This document shows positions 1-6,242 of a stretch of 14,198 nt of DNA, in pieces; position 1 is the stretch's first letter, and every line of letters begins with the position of its first letter. The position numbers were made by a program, and so were the translations under genes. The notes beneath the pieces were generated by a model, which was not told the origin of the DNA, made no database searches, and worked only from the letters and a program-made list of their open reading frames with translations. This DNA is from Deinococcus cellulosilyticus NBRC 106333 = KACC 11606 (GTDB lineage Bacteria > Deinococcota > Deinococci > Deinococcales > Deinococcaceae): positions 1 to 14,198 of the forward strand of contig NZ_BJXB01000059.1 of NCBI RefSeq assembly GCF_007990775.1. Direction: 5' to 3'.

Positions 1-49
1 GATGGGATTCTGGCCCAACAATTGCCTGTCATTCTATAAAAATTCATAA

Positions 50-128
50 TTCTAGAATTCTAGAAAAGTAGAACCCCGGCCAGGCCGGGGTCTTTACTTG
101 CTGTATTTTTGAGAAAAGTAGAATTCTA
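50..128. repeat. Paired TAGAATTCTA palindromic boxes around a hairpin
   Basis: The palindrome TTCTAGAATTCTAGAA at 50-65 and a related one at 119-135 both contain TAGAATTCTA (53-62 and 119-128). Each is accompanied by the direct repeat AGAAAAGTAGAA. The two boxes flank the GC hairpin at 74-90. A third TAGAATTCTA lies inside the perfect palindrome at 1156-1179. I do not know a regulator with this site. Confidence 0.5.
74..90. terminator. GC-rich hairpin, likely intrinsic terminator
   Basis: A perfect inverted repeat CCCCGGCC-A-GGCCGGGG is followed on the plus strand by TCTTTACTT. It probably ends a plus-strand transcript coming from outside the window. It is framed on both sides by A/T-rich palindromic boxes (50-65 and 119-135). 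The T-run is imperfect, so a protein-binding or structural role cannot be excluded. Confidence 0.55.
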
Positions 129-145
129 GAATTCTTACTCAACCA

Positions 146-178
146 TGCTGCACCTGGGGATAAAAACCCCAGGAAGCA
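146..178 (-). terminator. Hairpin downstream of the small membrane gene
   Basis: CCTGGGG (153-159) pairs with CCCCAGG (167-173) around an A/T loop, and the stem can be lengthened by ATGC/GCAT at the base. It lies 20-50 bases after the stop of the minus-strand membrane protein ending at 199. It is a plausible transcript end, although no clean T-run follows it on the minus strand. Confidence 0.4.
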
Positions 179-198
179 TCTGGCCTCCCGGGTGAACC

Positions 199-399
199 TC
201 ATTTCTTCTCAGGTGGTTGTCCGGACTGCTCCTCTGGTCGCAACCAGAACGCCAACAGAGCAGTCAAGAAGACCCCGACAATGGTCTGCAGCATCCCCTG
301 AAAGTGCTCTACACCTTGTCGGTAGGTGAACACCAGAAGCCCAGTAACCAACACAACGCTTACTCCCGCAGCGATCCACTTCACCAAACGTTTCTTCAT
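199..399 (-). CDS. Small two-helix membrane protein (66 aa), unknown function
   Basis: The protein begins MKKRLVKWIAAGVSVVLVTG. It has one hydrophobic helix at about residues 6-25, a short polar stretch containing RQGVEHF, a second helix at about 33-53, and a charged tail (RPEEQ...PEKK). The start at 399 is chosen because GAGGT lies a few bases upstream on the minus strand; the frame is open to 519, but that extension has no ribosome site and an uncharacteristic composition. Its layout closely matches the 59-aa protein at 13188-13367: MK(K/Q) start, first helix, then LLV(F/Y)..(R/K)QG.E.F, then second helix. The two are probably paralogues of an unrecognised family. No enzymatic motif is visible. 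Insertion in the cytoplasmic membrane is inferred from hydrophobicity only. Confidence 0.6.
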   Translation of the reverse strand: MKKRLVKWIAAGVSVVLVTGLLVFTYRQGVEHFQGMLQTIVGVFLTALLAFWLRPEEQSGQPPEKK

Positions 400-559
400 G
401 ATGACCTCATGCACCAGGTGAAGGCTCATACGTGTACGAACGCACAGTGACACCAGTGAACCTACATGGACTGGTATTCCTAGTACCATAAGAGACCACT
501 TGTGCTTATACTGATACATAAGTAGACGAACACCCCCGGTGCGAGTTGAAAGAAGGACC

Positions 560-595
560 CTACCCAGCCCTTGCAGGGGCTGAGGTCTGGGGTAG
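560..595 (-). terminator. Two-tier hairpin after the 19-codon ORF
   Basis: CTACCC (560-565) pairs with GGGTAG (590-595), and AGCCC (566-570) pairs with GGGCT (577-581). It is 40 bases beyond the stop of the minus-strand micro-ORF at 637-696. On the minus strand it is followed by a weak pyrimidine tract (TCCTTCTTTC). It could be a terminator or a structured 3' end of a small RNA. Confidence 0.4.
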
Positions 596-636
596 AACCT
601 AAACGGTGTTTCTCACAGGAAGTGCCTCAGAAGAGA

Positions 637-696
637 TCAGTGTTCATGATTGGTAGTCGGGAGCACTGGTCTTTTCCTTGCGCATGAATTGTTCAT
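637..696 (-). CDS. Possible 19-residue micro-protein or leader peptide
   Basis: On the minus strand a near-perfect Shine-Dalgarno GGAGGTGATC sits three bases before an ATG. The frame encodes MNNSCARKRPVLPTTNHEH and stops with TGA at 637. The ribosome site is among the best in the window, which is why the ORF is reported despite its length. It lies downstream of the promoter at 810-838 and the terminator-like hairpin at 764-800, so expression would need read-through or anti-termination. It could be a leader peptide, a true small protein, or the stranded 5' end of a deleted gene. No homology is recognised. Confidence 0.35.
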   Translation of the reverse strand: MNNSCARKRPVLPTTNHEH

Positions 697-749
697 GGTG
701 ATCACCTCCACGGTTTGATCTGATTTCATCCATCAACCTCTCAACTGCC

Positions 750-800
750 TAAAACAAAAAAGCCGAAGGACGAGCACTACTGCTGTGCTCAAGCCTTCGG
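750..800 (-). terminator. Strong intrinsic terminator or attenuator
   Basis: Read on the minus strand, CCGAAGG pairs with CCTTCGG and, inside it, GAGCAC pairs with GTGCTC. The stem is followed at once by a C and then TTTTTTGTTTT. This is a textbook rho-independent terminator. It begins only a few bases after the predicted transcription start of the promoter at 810-838, so that promoter would produce a transcript of about 50 bases unless the hairpin is bypassed. Confidence 0.75.
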
Positions 801-809
801 GATGCATTC

Positions 810-838
810 AGTCTACGCACCCTGCCAGCTTCTGTCAA
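810..838 (-). promoter_or_regulatory. Strong sigma-70-type promoter, minus strand
   Basis: The -35 hexamer TTGACA (838-833, consensus) and the -10 hexamer TAGACT (815-810) are separated by exactly 17 bases. The start point would be near 803. It reads directly into the terminator hairpin at 764-800 and then toward the micro-ORF at 637-696. It overlaps the tail of the frame continuing from the dCTP deaminase fragment. Confidence 0.65.
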
Positions 839-913
839 GTCTGTATCAGACGGCTTTTGATCGCAGCCAACATCTCCACCTTTCTGAATCCTGCCCACCA
901 GGTGTTTGTTGAC

Positions 914-973
914 GGGTTCAATCATGCCCTGTTGGGCCAGCTCTCTGATTCGCCAGTCAGGAAGAATACTCAT
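914..973 (-). pseudogene. dCTP deaminase N-terminal fragment
   Basis: The minus strand encodes MSILPDWRIRELAQQGMIEP. This matches, from memory, the N-terminus of bacterial dCTP deaminase (Dcd), which makes dUTP from dCTP and typically begins MSI..D..IR..A...GMIEPF. After MIEP the similarity stops: the next residues are VNKHLVG rather than the expected F..QVR...ISYG stretch, and the active-site region is absent. There is no clear ribosome site before the ATG. It is best read as a fragment left by recombination. Short length keeps confidence moderate. Confidence 0.5.
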
Positions 974-1155
974 GCAGAGCATTGTAATCCACTGTTTATG
1001 CAAAAACATTTTTGTTCTGCTGCACAGAAAAAGCCTCTGTTGATCCAGGTTTCAGGCCTCTGGTGTCGATCTGATGTTGATAATTGCTTACAAGGCCAAT
1101 CATAGACATCATAGAGCGTCCAGAACATCGATCTCCTTCTTACAGAACACAAATA

Positions 1156-1179
1156 AGAAAGGTAGAATTCTACCTTTCT
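1156..1179. repeat. Perfect 24-bp palindrome
   Basis: A perfect inverted repeat with no loop, centred between 1167 and 1168, whose core is GGTAGAATTCTACC flanked by AGAAA/TTTCT. It shares TAGAATTCTA with the boxes at 53-62 and 119-128. It lies just after the stop of the TGT-like remnant (1200, minus strand). It may be an operator or cruciform-forming site; no protein can be named. Confidence 0.55.
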
Positions 1180-1199
1180 AGATATCGAGATGGATCAAA

Positions 1200-1705
1200 T
1201 CACGCAGCCGCTGGCATTTGCCCCGCCACCTCCAGCACCTCCCTCAGGTTGGACAGGGCCAGCCGTGCACGGGCCTGCTGGGACATCAAGCCGCGCTGCA
1301 CCCGGCGACCCGTCCAGTTCTGACCGACCGCAGCCCACTGCACGTAGGCGCTGCTGTCCCAGCTGGCCACCCCAGGTCCCGGAGCAGACCGACCAGGTCG
1401 GGGGTGCCCAGACCAAAGGCATGCACGGGCACACCGTTGGCCTCTTTGAGCACCGGTTCCAGGATGCTGACCAGTGCCGCTCTGTCCCGCAGGCGGGGCA
1501 CCAGACCGCCCACACCAATTCCGTCAAAGCCTTTATTGTTATTGCGAAAAATCCGGGCGGCCTCTCGGGCTGTCTCGGGGCACATGGCCTGCAGGCTGGC
1601 GTAAAGGCGCATGCTGCTGTGGTTGTGATGTTCTCTGGCCCACAGGGCGTTTTGCAGGGTCCACTCGTAACGCCTCACCTGGTCCCTCAAGGACAGCTCG
1701 GGCAG
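1200..1705 (-). pseudogene. TGT-like gene remnant, N-truncated and frameshifted
   Basis: The minus strand encodes the C-terminal part of a protein clearly homologous to the intact TGT-like protein at 11757-12578. Shared blocks are RRYEWTLQNALWA, MRLYAS.QA.CP.TAREAARI, DGIGVGGLVPR and VPVHAFGLGTP. The readable frame breaks at the G-run at 1373-1370, where one G appears to be missing. Beyond it the next frame resumes the family sequence with GVASWDSSAYVQWA and ends at TGA 1200-1202. The first ~110 residues, including the DSGGY motif, are missing. At about 1705-1712 the sequence switches to an IS1182-type transposase start in another frame. The gene is therefore non-functional through truncation plus a one-base deletion. 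Confidence 0.8.
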
Positions 1706-1712
1706 CTGCATG

Positions 1713-1859
1713 AAAGAGGTGCCGAAAGTCATCCCGGTTGAAAAGGTCCCCAAAGGTGTCTCTAAGGAGAAAGTAGCGGTTTCCGCTCTTAAAAACGGCT
1801 TTGGCCACACGAGCAGTGTCTTCAGGGATCTGGCTGGAGAAATCAGGTTTCCAACTCAT
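1713..1859 (-). pseudogene. IS1182-family transposase N-terminal fragment
   Basis: From the ATG at 1859 the frame reads MSWKPDFSSQIPEDTARVAK and then VFKSGNRYFLLRDTFGDLFNRDDF. This resembles the conserved N-terminus of IS1182-type transposases (pattern: P..IPE.TARVA.AAFPKGN.Y...RD.LG..F...DF..LF). A strong ribosome site GAGGAGGT precedes the ATG. Similarity stops at about residue 49, where sequence related to the TGT-like gene begins in a different frame. The DDE catalytic domain is absent. It is a remnant of an element whose insertion or excision destroyed the TGT-like copy. Family assignment is from memory of the N-terminal motif. Confidence 0.65.
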
Positions 1860-2114
1860 GGGAGGACCTCCTCAAGGGTTTTAACTTCACGGTACACCCA
1901 CGAAAGGTCAGATGGTGAGTAAACCAGTGGCATCAAAAGTGCGTATGAGCCATGCACCAATTCCCCCGGTCACCCCTGCTCTGGGCAGACCCGCAAGGTG
2001 CTGAGGCAGACCCTGGACCGCATGCCTGATGGGAATTGCTGGCGTTGCTTTCTGCCCTGACGAAACGGCTGGATGTTCCAGCAGAGGACACCCACTGACA
2101 CTGGGTGTGGAGCA

Positions 2115-2149
2115 TTGACGAATATATCGAAATGATATATCATATTGAT
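2115..2149 (+). promoter_or_regulatory. higBA promoter with overlapping palindromic operator
   Basis: TTGACG (2115-2120) and TATCAT (2138-2143) are separated by 17 bases. The ATG of the toxin lies six bases after the -10, so the transcript would begin at or next to the start codon with no leader. The perfect palindrome ATGATATATCAT (2132-2143) covers the -10 and is followed by a partial repeat of ATTGATAT. This is where an HTH antitoxin would be expected to bind for autoregulation. Confidence 0.7.
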
Positions 2150-2458
2150 ATGAATGTGGTCAGCAAACATAAACTCCGCGAGTTCTGGGCAATCCACCCC
2201 GAGGCCGAACAAGCCCTCACCGAGTGGTACAACCGCCTCCGCAAGAGCACCCCCTTCAACTTCGCCCAGCTCAAAGACCTCTTCAACGCCGCAGACTTCG
2301 ACACCCCTCACACCATCTTCGATGTCGGCGGCAACAAGTACCGGGTGATCGCAATCATCGACTACACCGGGCAGTTCACCAAAATCCGGCATGTCTTCAC
2401 CCACAAGGAATACGACATCTGGAGCGAGAAAAAAAGAAAAGGAAAGGTGGAGGACTGA
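2150..2458 (+). CDS. higB: HigB-family type II toxin (mRNA interferase)
   Basis: The 102-aa product starts MNVVSKHKLREFWAIHPEAE and contains F.QLK.LF..ADF, then IFDVGGNKYRVIAIIDY and IRHVFTHKEYD. These match the HigB_toxin family (RelE/ParE superfamily), ribosome-associated nucleases that cut mRNA. Length is typical. The start at 2150 is preferred over the in-frame ATG at 2105 because family members begin at this point and the promoter's -10 lies six bases upstream, implying a leaderless message. The antitoxin gene follows after 42 bases on the same strand, in toxin-first order as is usual for higBA. The basic tail EKKRKGKVED is a little longer than usual. Confidence 0.9.
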   Translation: MNVVSKHKLREFWAIHPEAEQALTEWYNRLRKSTPFNFAQLKDLFNAADFDTPHTIFDVGGNKYRVIAIIDYTGQFTKIRHVFTHKEYDIWSEKKRKGKVED

Positions 2459-2500
2459 CCTCCACCCCCTTTCTCCGCTGACCACGGAAAGGAACCCAAC

Positions 2501-2911
2501 ATGACCCAGACCCATGACATCCTCACCACCTGGACCCAGTTCAGCCAGATGGCTGGACGCCTGCTGGAACCCATCCAGAACGAGCAGCACCATCAGGAAG
2601 TGGAAGCTTTCCTGGACGACCTCACCGACCAGATGAACACCCCCGACGACCCCCGCTTTGTTGGCCTGTTTCGTCTGCTGGCCCACAACCTGCACGTCTG
2701 GGAAGAGCAGCATGTGGTCATCGAGGACACCAGCCCTCACCTGCACCTGAAGGCCCTGATGGAAGAACGCGGCCTCAAGCAGGTGGACCTCGGGCACATC
2801 ATTCCCCAGTCCAACCTCAGCAAGATCCTCAAAGGTGAACGGGAGATCAGCAAAGAGGTGGCCAAGGAACTGGCCCGATTCTTCAAGGTGGATGTGGCCC
2901 TGTTCATCTGA
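2501..2911 (+). CDS. higA: HigA-family antitoxin, C-terminal HTH
   Basis: The 136-aa protein has an acidic, helical N-terminal region (about 1-85, with EVEAFLDDLTDQM) and a C-terminal helix-turn-helix (about 86-136: LMEERGLKQVDLGHIIPQSN, then LSKILKGEREISKEVAKELA). This is the typical HigA layout: the protein neutralises HigB and represses the shared promoter. The ribosome site AAGGA lies about nine bases before the ATG, so unlike higB it has a normal initiation site inside the operon. A terminator follows at 2928-2949. The complete, undamaged pair suggests an active module. Confidence 0.9.
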   Translation: MTQTHDILTTWTQFSQMAGRLLEPIQNEQHHQEVEAFLDDLTDQMNTPDDPRFVGLFRLLAHNLHVWEEQHVVIEDTSPHLHLKALMEERGLKQVDLGHIIPQSNLSKILKGEREISKEVAKELARFFKVDVALFI

Positions 2912-2924
2912 AAGCCTCACATCA

Positions 2925-2949
2925 AAAAGGCCACCTGCACAGGTGGCCT
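2925..2949 (-). terminator. Shared terminator between higA and the convergent membrane gene
   Basis: GGCCACCT (2929-2936), loop GCAC, AGGTGGCC (2941-2948). On the minus strand the stem is followed by TTTTT, a strong terminator for the gene ending at 2967. On the plus strand it is followed by TGAATTCTTT, a weaker terminator for higBA. Confidence 0.8.
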
Positions 2950-2966
2950 GAATTCTTTACAGAGGT

Positions 2967-3386
2967 TTAGAAGCTGTCCCGGATGGTCCGTCTGGCTGCA
3001 CCGTAAGCCAGTCTTTCCAGGAAGCGCCAGGGGTTCTCCAGAAAGTGGATGATGCTGGCAAAGATGCCAAGCAGGATGAGGCCACCCAGCAGGCTGGCAT
3101 GGGTGTACGCTTCATGGCCGGTGACACCTGCCACACACACGAGTGCCAGAGTACCCATCCCGGTGAGCAGCCACATGGGGACATTCCCAGCATGGACCTC
3201 CTGGGCACACCGGATCAAGCAGGCAATGGCCAGGGCCGCGCAGAGCAGGAAGCCGAGGCTGTTTACTGCAAAAAACAGGTGTGGCTCCAAGATGTGATAC
3301 ATCATTTGGTAAGCCTGGAGGCGTCCCTGGTGAGCGGCTTCGGTCATTTGATTTGTCAGGTCTTGCATGAATTGTGCGTTGTCCAT
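2967..3386 (-). CDS. Three-helix membrane protein (139 aa), unknown function
   Basis: After a soluble, helix-prone N-terminus (about 1-33, rich in Q, M and H) there are three hydrophobic segments at about 37-60, 70-90 and 97-115. A basic C-terminal tail follows (FLERLAYGAARRTIRDSF). No catalytic motif is recognised. The ATG at 3386 lies six bases after a CATACT hexamer on the minus strand, suggesting leaderless expression; a weak TGGAAC stands 17 bases further upstream. It is downstream of, and on the same strand as, the kinase at 3545-4546, separated by about 158 bases. A functional link, for example as a membrane partner or target of the kinase, is possible but only inferred from position. 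Confidence 0.65.
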   Translation of the reverse strand: MDNAQFMQDLTNQMTEAAHQGRLQAYQMMYHILEPHLFFAVNSLGFLLCAALAIACLIRCAQEVHAGNVPMWLLTGMGTLALVCVAGVTGHEAYTHASLLGGLILLGIFASIIHFLENPWRFLERLAYGAARRTIRDSF

Positions 3387-3544
3387 ATGAACAGTATGGC
3401 ATCTACCATTAAAAAGTTCCAGAGAATTTTGCTCTGTGCAGTTTCCTTGAAGTTTGTTATTTTAAAGTTTCCCCCTTCGATGATCAGGTGTCCAACTCAG
3501 AAACAGTCCAGTGTTTACTGGAAGGGGTTGTTAAAATCGACCCC

Positions 3545-4546
3545 TCACCGTCTACGCTTTCTCATTAAATCAGGGCGGAAAATTGAAACATTGGCACACT
3601 GATCGCAAACGTAGATCAACCACTGGCTTCCACCATATGGCGTAAACCCAAAAGTTTTCGCATCGTTATGATTGTCATTAACTATCAGACGGTAATACCC
3701 TCTCCCGCAATTGCGACACAGTTTGGGTGCATCCAATTCTGGGGCATTGAAGTATCCCTGCAAAGCAATGAGGATTTGATCGATGGCTTTGATGAGCTCC
3801 TGAACGGACGTAAATCGTGCAGAGGGAGCATGTGCGATGCACCGGTCAAGCACAGCATTGACGTGTGAGAAACGAGAGTTGATGTTTTCCAGATTGAAAT
3901 TGACCTCTCGGTGCTGTTCGCGGCTGAATTTCTTACCTCCACTCAACATCCAGTACAGCAGTTTCCCCAGAGAGTAGATGTCCGTGGCAGGAGTCACCAG
4001 ATCTGATCGGCCATCTTCCATTTCAGGAGCGATGAAGAACCTTGGTCCGACCACTTCTTCAAGCAAAGTGTGACGCGCGTCATTTTCAATGTAGGCGAGA
4101 CCAAAGTCTGCCACAACAGGTCTGTTCTCTGCTCGAATGAAGAGGATGTTTTCAGGCTTGATGTCACGGTGAATGATTCCCTGCTCGTGTGCTGCCATGA
4201 TGCCTTTGCAGATGTTCTTAAAGATTTTCAATGCGAGCAGGACATCTTCAGCGAAAACATCGGTGACCTCTGCGAGGGTGCCATCTACATAGTAGTCGGT
4301 GACATAAAAAGGTTTCTCACCTTCTGTCTGGAAATCCAGAATTCTGATCACATAAGGGGAATTGATGGATCGGATGGTGTCAATTTCCGTTTGAAAGCGA
4401 CCAAGACGCTTGGTGTTCTTCAAGCGCTTGAGGACGTAACGGATGTCAGCTGATCCTGTTCTGTCGTTTACCACAAAGGTGTGGGCCTGACCGCCTTCAC
4501 TTAAACTTTCGATCACTTCCCAGCGTTCATTGAAAATCTGTCCCAT
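3545..4546 (-). CDS. Ser/Thr protein kinase with C-terminal zinc ribbon
   Basis: This 333-aa eukaryotic-type (Hanks) kinase has a glycine-loop equivalent LSEGGQAHTF (15-24, lacking the third glycine), lysine K40 in YVLK, HRDIKPEN (126-133) with catalytic D128, DFG at 147-149, and APE at 173-175. All core residues for phosphotransfer are present. After the kinase fold, residues 277-317 carry two CxxC pairs (CRNC and CDQC) that should bind one zinc. There is no transmembrane helix, so it is cytoplasmic, unlike PknB/PASTA kinases. TATACT lies seven bases before the ATG, suggesting a leaderless transcript. The IS4 element is inserted 55 bases upstream of the ATG and just spares the -10/-35 region. 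Substrate unknown. Confidence 0.88.
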   Translation of the reverse strand: MGQIFNERWEVIESLSEGGQAHTFVVNDRTGSADIRYVLKRLKNTKRLGRFQTEIDTIRSINSPYVIRILDFQTEGEKPFYVTDYYVDGTLAEVTDVFAEDVLLALKIFKNICKGIMAAHEQGIIHRDIKPENILFIRAENRPVVADFGLAYIENDARHTLLEEVVGPRFFIAPEMEDGRSDLVTPATDIYSLGKLLYWMLSGGKKFSREQHREVNFNLENINSRFSHVNAVLDRCIAHAPSARFTSVQELIKAIDQILIALQGYFNAPELDAPKLCRNCGRGYYRLIVNDNHNDAKTFGFTPYGGSQWLIYVCDQCANVSIFRPDLMRKRRR

Positions 4547-4582
4547 GCATCAGAGTATAAAGCTCAGCATGTTGTCTGCACG
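4547..4582 (-). promoter_or_regulatory. Kinase promoter, leaderless arrangement
   Basis: TATACT at 4559-4554 (minus strand) is followed by seven bases and the kinase ATG. A convincing -35 is not present at the usual 16-18 base distance (CGTGCA is the closest). The IS4 target duplication begins 19 bases further upstream, at 4601. Confidence 0.5.
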
Positions 4583-4600
4583 TCGAGAGAATCTCCCACT

Positions 4601-4609
4601 GTGCCAGAT
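4601..4609 (+). repeat. Left target-site duplication of the IS4 element
   Basis: GTGCCAGAT directly abuts the left inverted repeat and recurs exactly at 6260-6268 next to the right one. A 9-bp duplication fits the IS4 family. Confidence 0.85.
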
Positions 4610-4667
4610 TTCATTAGGGGACAAAATGACTCGGGGTTACAGAACAAGCGTCTGATACGCTGTTTTT

Positions 4668-5711
4668 GTGCTGCATCCTCGTCATCAACCTCTGTTTGAC
4701 CTCCTCAGGCCCTATCTCCCCCTGGATCCCCGCAAACTCCATGTTTTCACCGCCCTGATTTTGAGCATGATCCAGGCCAGAACGGTCGTACTCTATCAAT
4801 TGGTGCCCCATCTGCAACTGTCTGGCACCCCAGACAGTCGCTACAAACGTCTCAAACGCTTTGTTCAGAGTGACCTCTCTGACCTTCTGGTGGCTCGTTT
4901 GATCCTTCGCTACCTGAACCCCGGCAAGATTTACCTTGTTATTGACCGCACACACTGGCAACTGGGACAACACCACGTCAACGTGCTGCTGATCAGTGTA
5001 GTTTGGCACTCCTTTGCTTTTACATTGTGCTGGACGGTTCTGGATCATGCGGGCAATAGCAGCCAACAGCACTGCATCCAATTGCTGAAACGCCTGCTGC
5101 CCCTCCTGGACAATTTCACTATCGGAGGGCTCCTTGCAGATCGTGAATTTATTGGACAGGAGTGGTTTCAGTTTCTGGCAGCGCAAAGAATTCCTCCTTT
5201 TATTCGGCTGAAAGCGGACACGCGGGTGAACGATCAGCCCGTATGGAGTTGTTTCAAAAAGATGTCCCCGTTGAAAGTGCGGTATTGGCACCTTCCCATG
5301 AAGCTTTATGGGGTCCGGTTCCGGGTGATGGCCACCAAGTCATACAAGGGTGAGATGCTCTACCTGGCTTATTCTGGCCGGGGGGATCAGGCTCTGAAGT
5401 GGTATGCAAAACGTTGGAATGCAGAAAATTTGCATGCAGTACTGAAATCAAGGGGCTTTAAACTGGAAGCGTCCGGCCTTTACCACCCCCAACGGGTGGC
5501 CGTCTTACTGACCTGTGTCACGCTGGCTTTTGTCTGGTGCTGCTTAACAGGCGAGAGGGCGGAGCGTCAGAAGCCTTCACAAACCCTCAAGTATGGGTAT
5601 CCTGCCAAGAGCCTGTTCCGGCGTGGACTGGACCTTCTCCAGGAAGATTTTCTTCAAAGAAGCCGAATACCAGATCCTGGAGGATTACATGTTTTTGAGG
5701 TGCTACACTGA
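4668..5711 (+). CDS. IS4-family DDE transposase
   Basis: The 347-aa enzyme catalyses cut-and-paste transposition. Visible catalytic residues are D93 in VIDRTHW, D158 in LLADRE, and E253 within the IS4 signature Y-x2-R-x3-E-x6-K (Y246, R249, E253, K260 in YAKRWNAENLHAVLK). The N-terminal region (about 1-85) is the usual helical DNA-binding part. Translation probably starts at GTG 4668, 58 bases inside the left inverted repeat. The frame is full length and shows no frameshift. Its stop at 5709-5711 lies six bases before the passenger gene's ATG, so the two are likely translated from one message. Confidence 0.92.
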   Translation: MLHPRHQPLFDLLRPYLPLDPRKLHVFTALILSMIQARTVVLYQLVPHLQLSGTPDSRYKRLKRFVQSDLSDLLVARLILRYLNPGKIYLVIDRTHWQLGQHHVNVLLISVVWHSFAFTLCWTVLDHAGNSSQQHCIQLLKRLLPLLDNFTIGGLLADREFIGQEWFQFLAAQRIPPFIRLKADTRVNDQPVWSCFKKMSPLKVRYWHLPMKLYGVRFRVMATKSYKGEMLYLAYSGRGDQALKWYAKRWNAENLHAVLKSRGFKLEASGLYHPQRVAVLLTCVTLAFVWCCLTGERAERQKPSQTLKYGYPAKSLFRRGLDLLQEDFLQRSRIPDPGGLHVFEVLH

Positions 5712-5717
5712 TCCCAG

Positions 5718-6242
5718 ATGCAATTGATGACAGGTCAAATTTCGCTTGAACTGACGGTCCTTGGGTATCAGTTTCCCGAAGCTACAGATTTTTATGATGC
5801 CAATTGGTTGATGGTTCAGCTTCAGATGGGTACGCCCTGGGGACTGTGGACGAGGGTGGATCCGTGCCTGGAGGTTCGTGAGGCCCAAAGGCTACTGAAT
5901 TGGTTCCAGGAATTGGAGCGCAACTTTGACTTCATTGCTGGCTGGGGTACGGGCCATTTGGATACCTCTGAATGTTTCACAGAACCGAATTTGGAGTTTA
6001 AAGCGCGTGGTGGGCAGCTGATCGCTCGATTTGAAGGCACTGTGGCCCTCGAAATCTCGTTCTCGCATGAATTTCTGCCCCCTTTTGCCAGCGAGTTGCC
6101 GTATTACGCCGATCCGGATGAAGAGCAAGTGCAGCAGGTCTATTTGAGGTTTTACCTCACCCGAGAGCAATTAAAAACGTTGATCAGTCAGTGGCAACAG
6201 GACCTGGCACCCTTTCCAGAGCGTTATTCCCTGGATAACTGA
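5718..6242 (+). CDS. IS passenger gene: WapI-like immunity protein
   Basis: The 174-aa product resembles WapI-family immunity proteins, which neutralise a secreted contact-dependent toxin in the producing cell. Recognisable features are LELTVLGYQFPEATDFYDAN (about 10-29), then WL, the DPC...EA..LL.WFQEL segment (about 48-66), and FTEPNLEF (about 87-94). The family call is from memory of these motifs. The protein is soluble, acidic and has no signal peptide. It begins six bases after the transposase stop and lies wholly inside the IS4 inverted repeats, so it moves with the element. GAGGTG at 5697-5702 is rather far upstream; coupling to the transposase or use of the ATG at 5727 is possible. 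No cognate toxin is visible in the window. Confidence 0.65.
   Translation: MQLMTGQISLELTVLGYQFPEATDFYDANWLMVQLQMGTPWGLWTRVDPCLEVREAQRLLNWFQELERNFDFIAGWGTGHLDTSECFTEPNLEFKARGGQLIARFEGTVALEISFSHEFLPPFASELPYYADPDEEQVQQVYLRFYLTREQLKTLISQWQQDLAPFPERYSLDN

Noticed and set aside
199..519. Longer 106-aa version of the first membrane protein
   Set aside because: Its extra 40 residues have no ribosome site and are not matched by the paralogue at 13188-13367.
970..1152. 60-codon minus-strand frame upstream of the dCTP deaminase fragment
   Set aside because: Composition rich in Cys, Arg and Trp with no start signal; looks random.
1190..1741. 183-codon plus-strand frame over the TGT-like remnant
   Set aside because: The minus strand aligns to an intact homologue; the plus frame is proline-rich and without motif.
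1970..2920. 316-codon open frame on the minus strand across higBA
   Set aside because: It is fully antisense to two well-recognised genes; its valine/glycine-rich product has no motif and the length reflects codon bias of the opposite strand.
4614..5291. 225-codon antisense frame inside the IS4 transposase
   Set aside because: Shadow of an intact transposase with DDE and YREK motifs.
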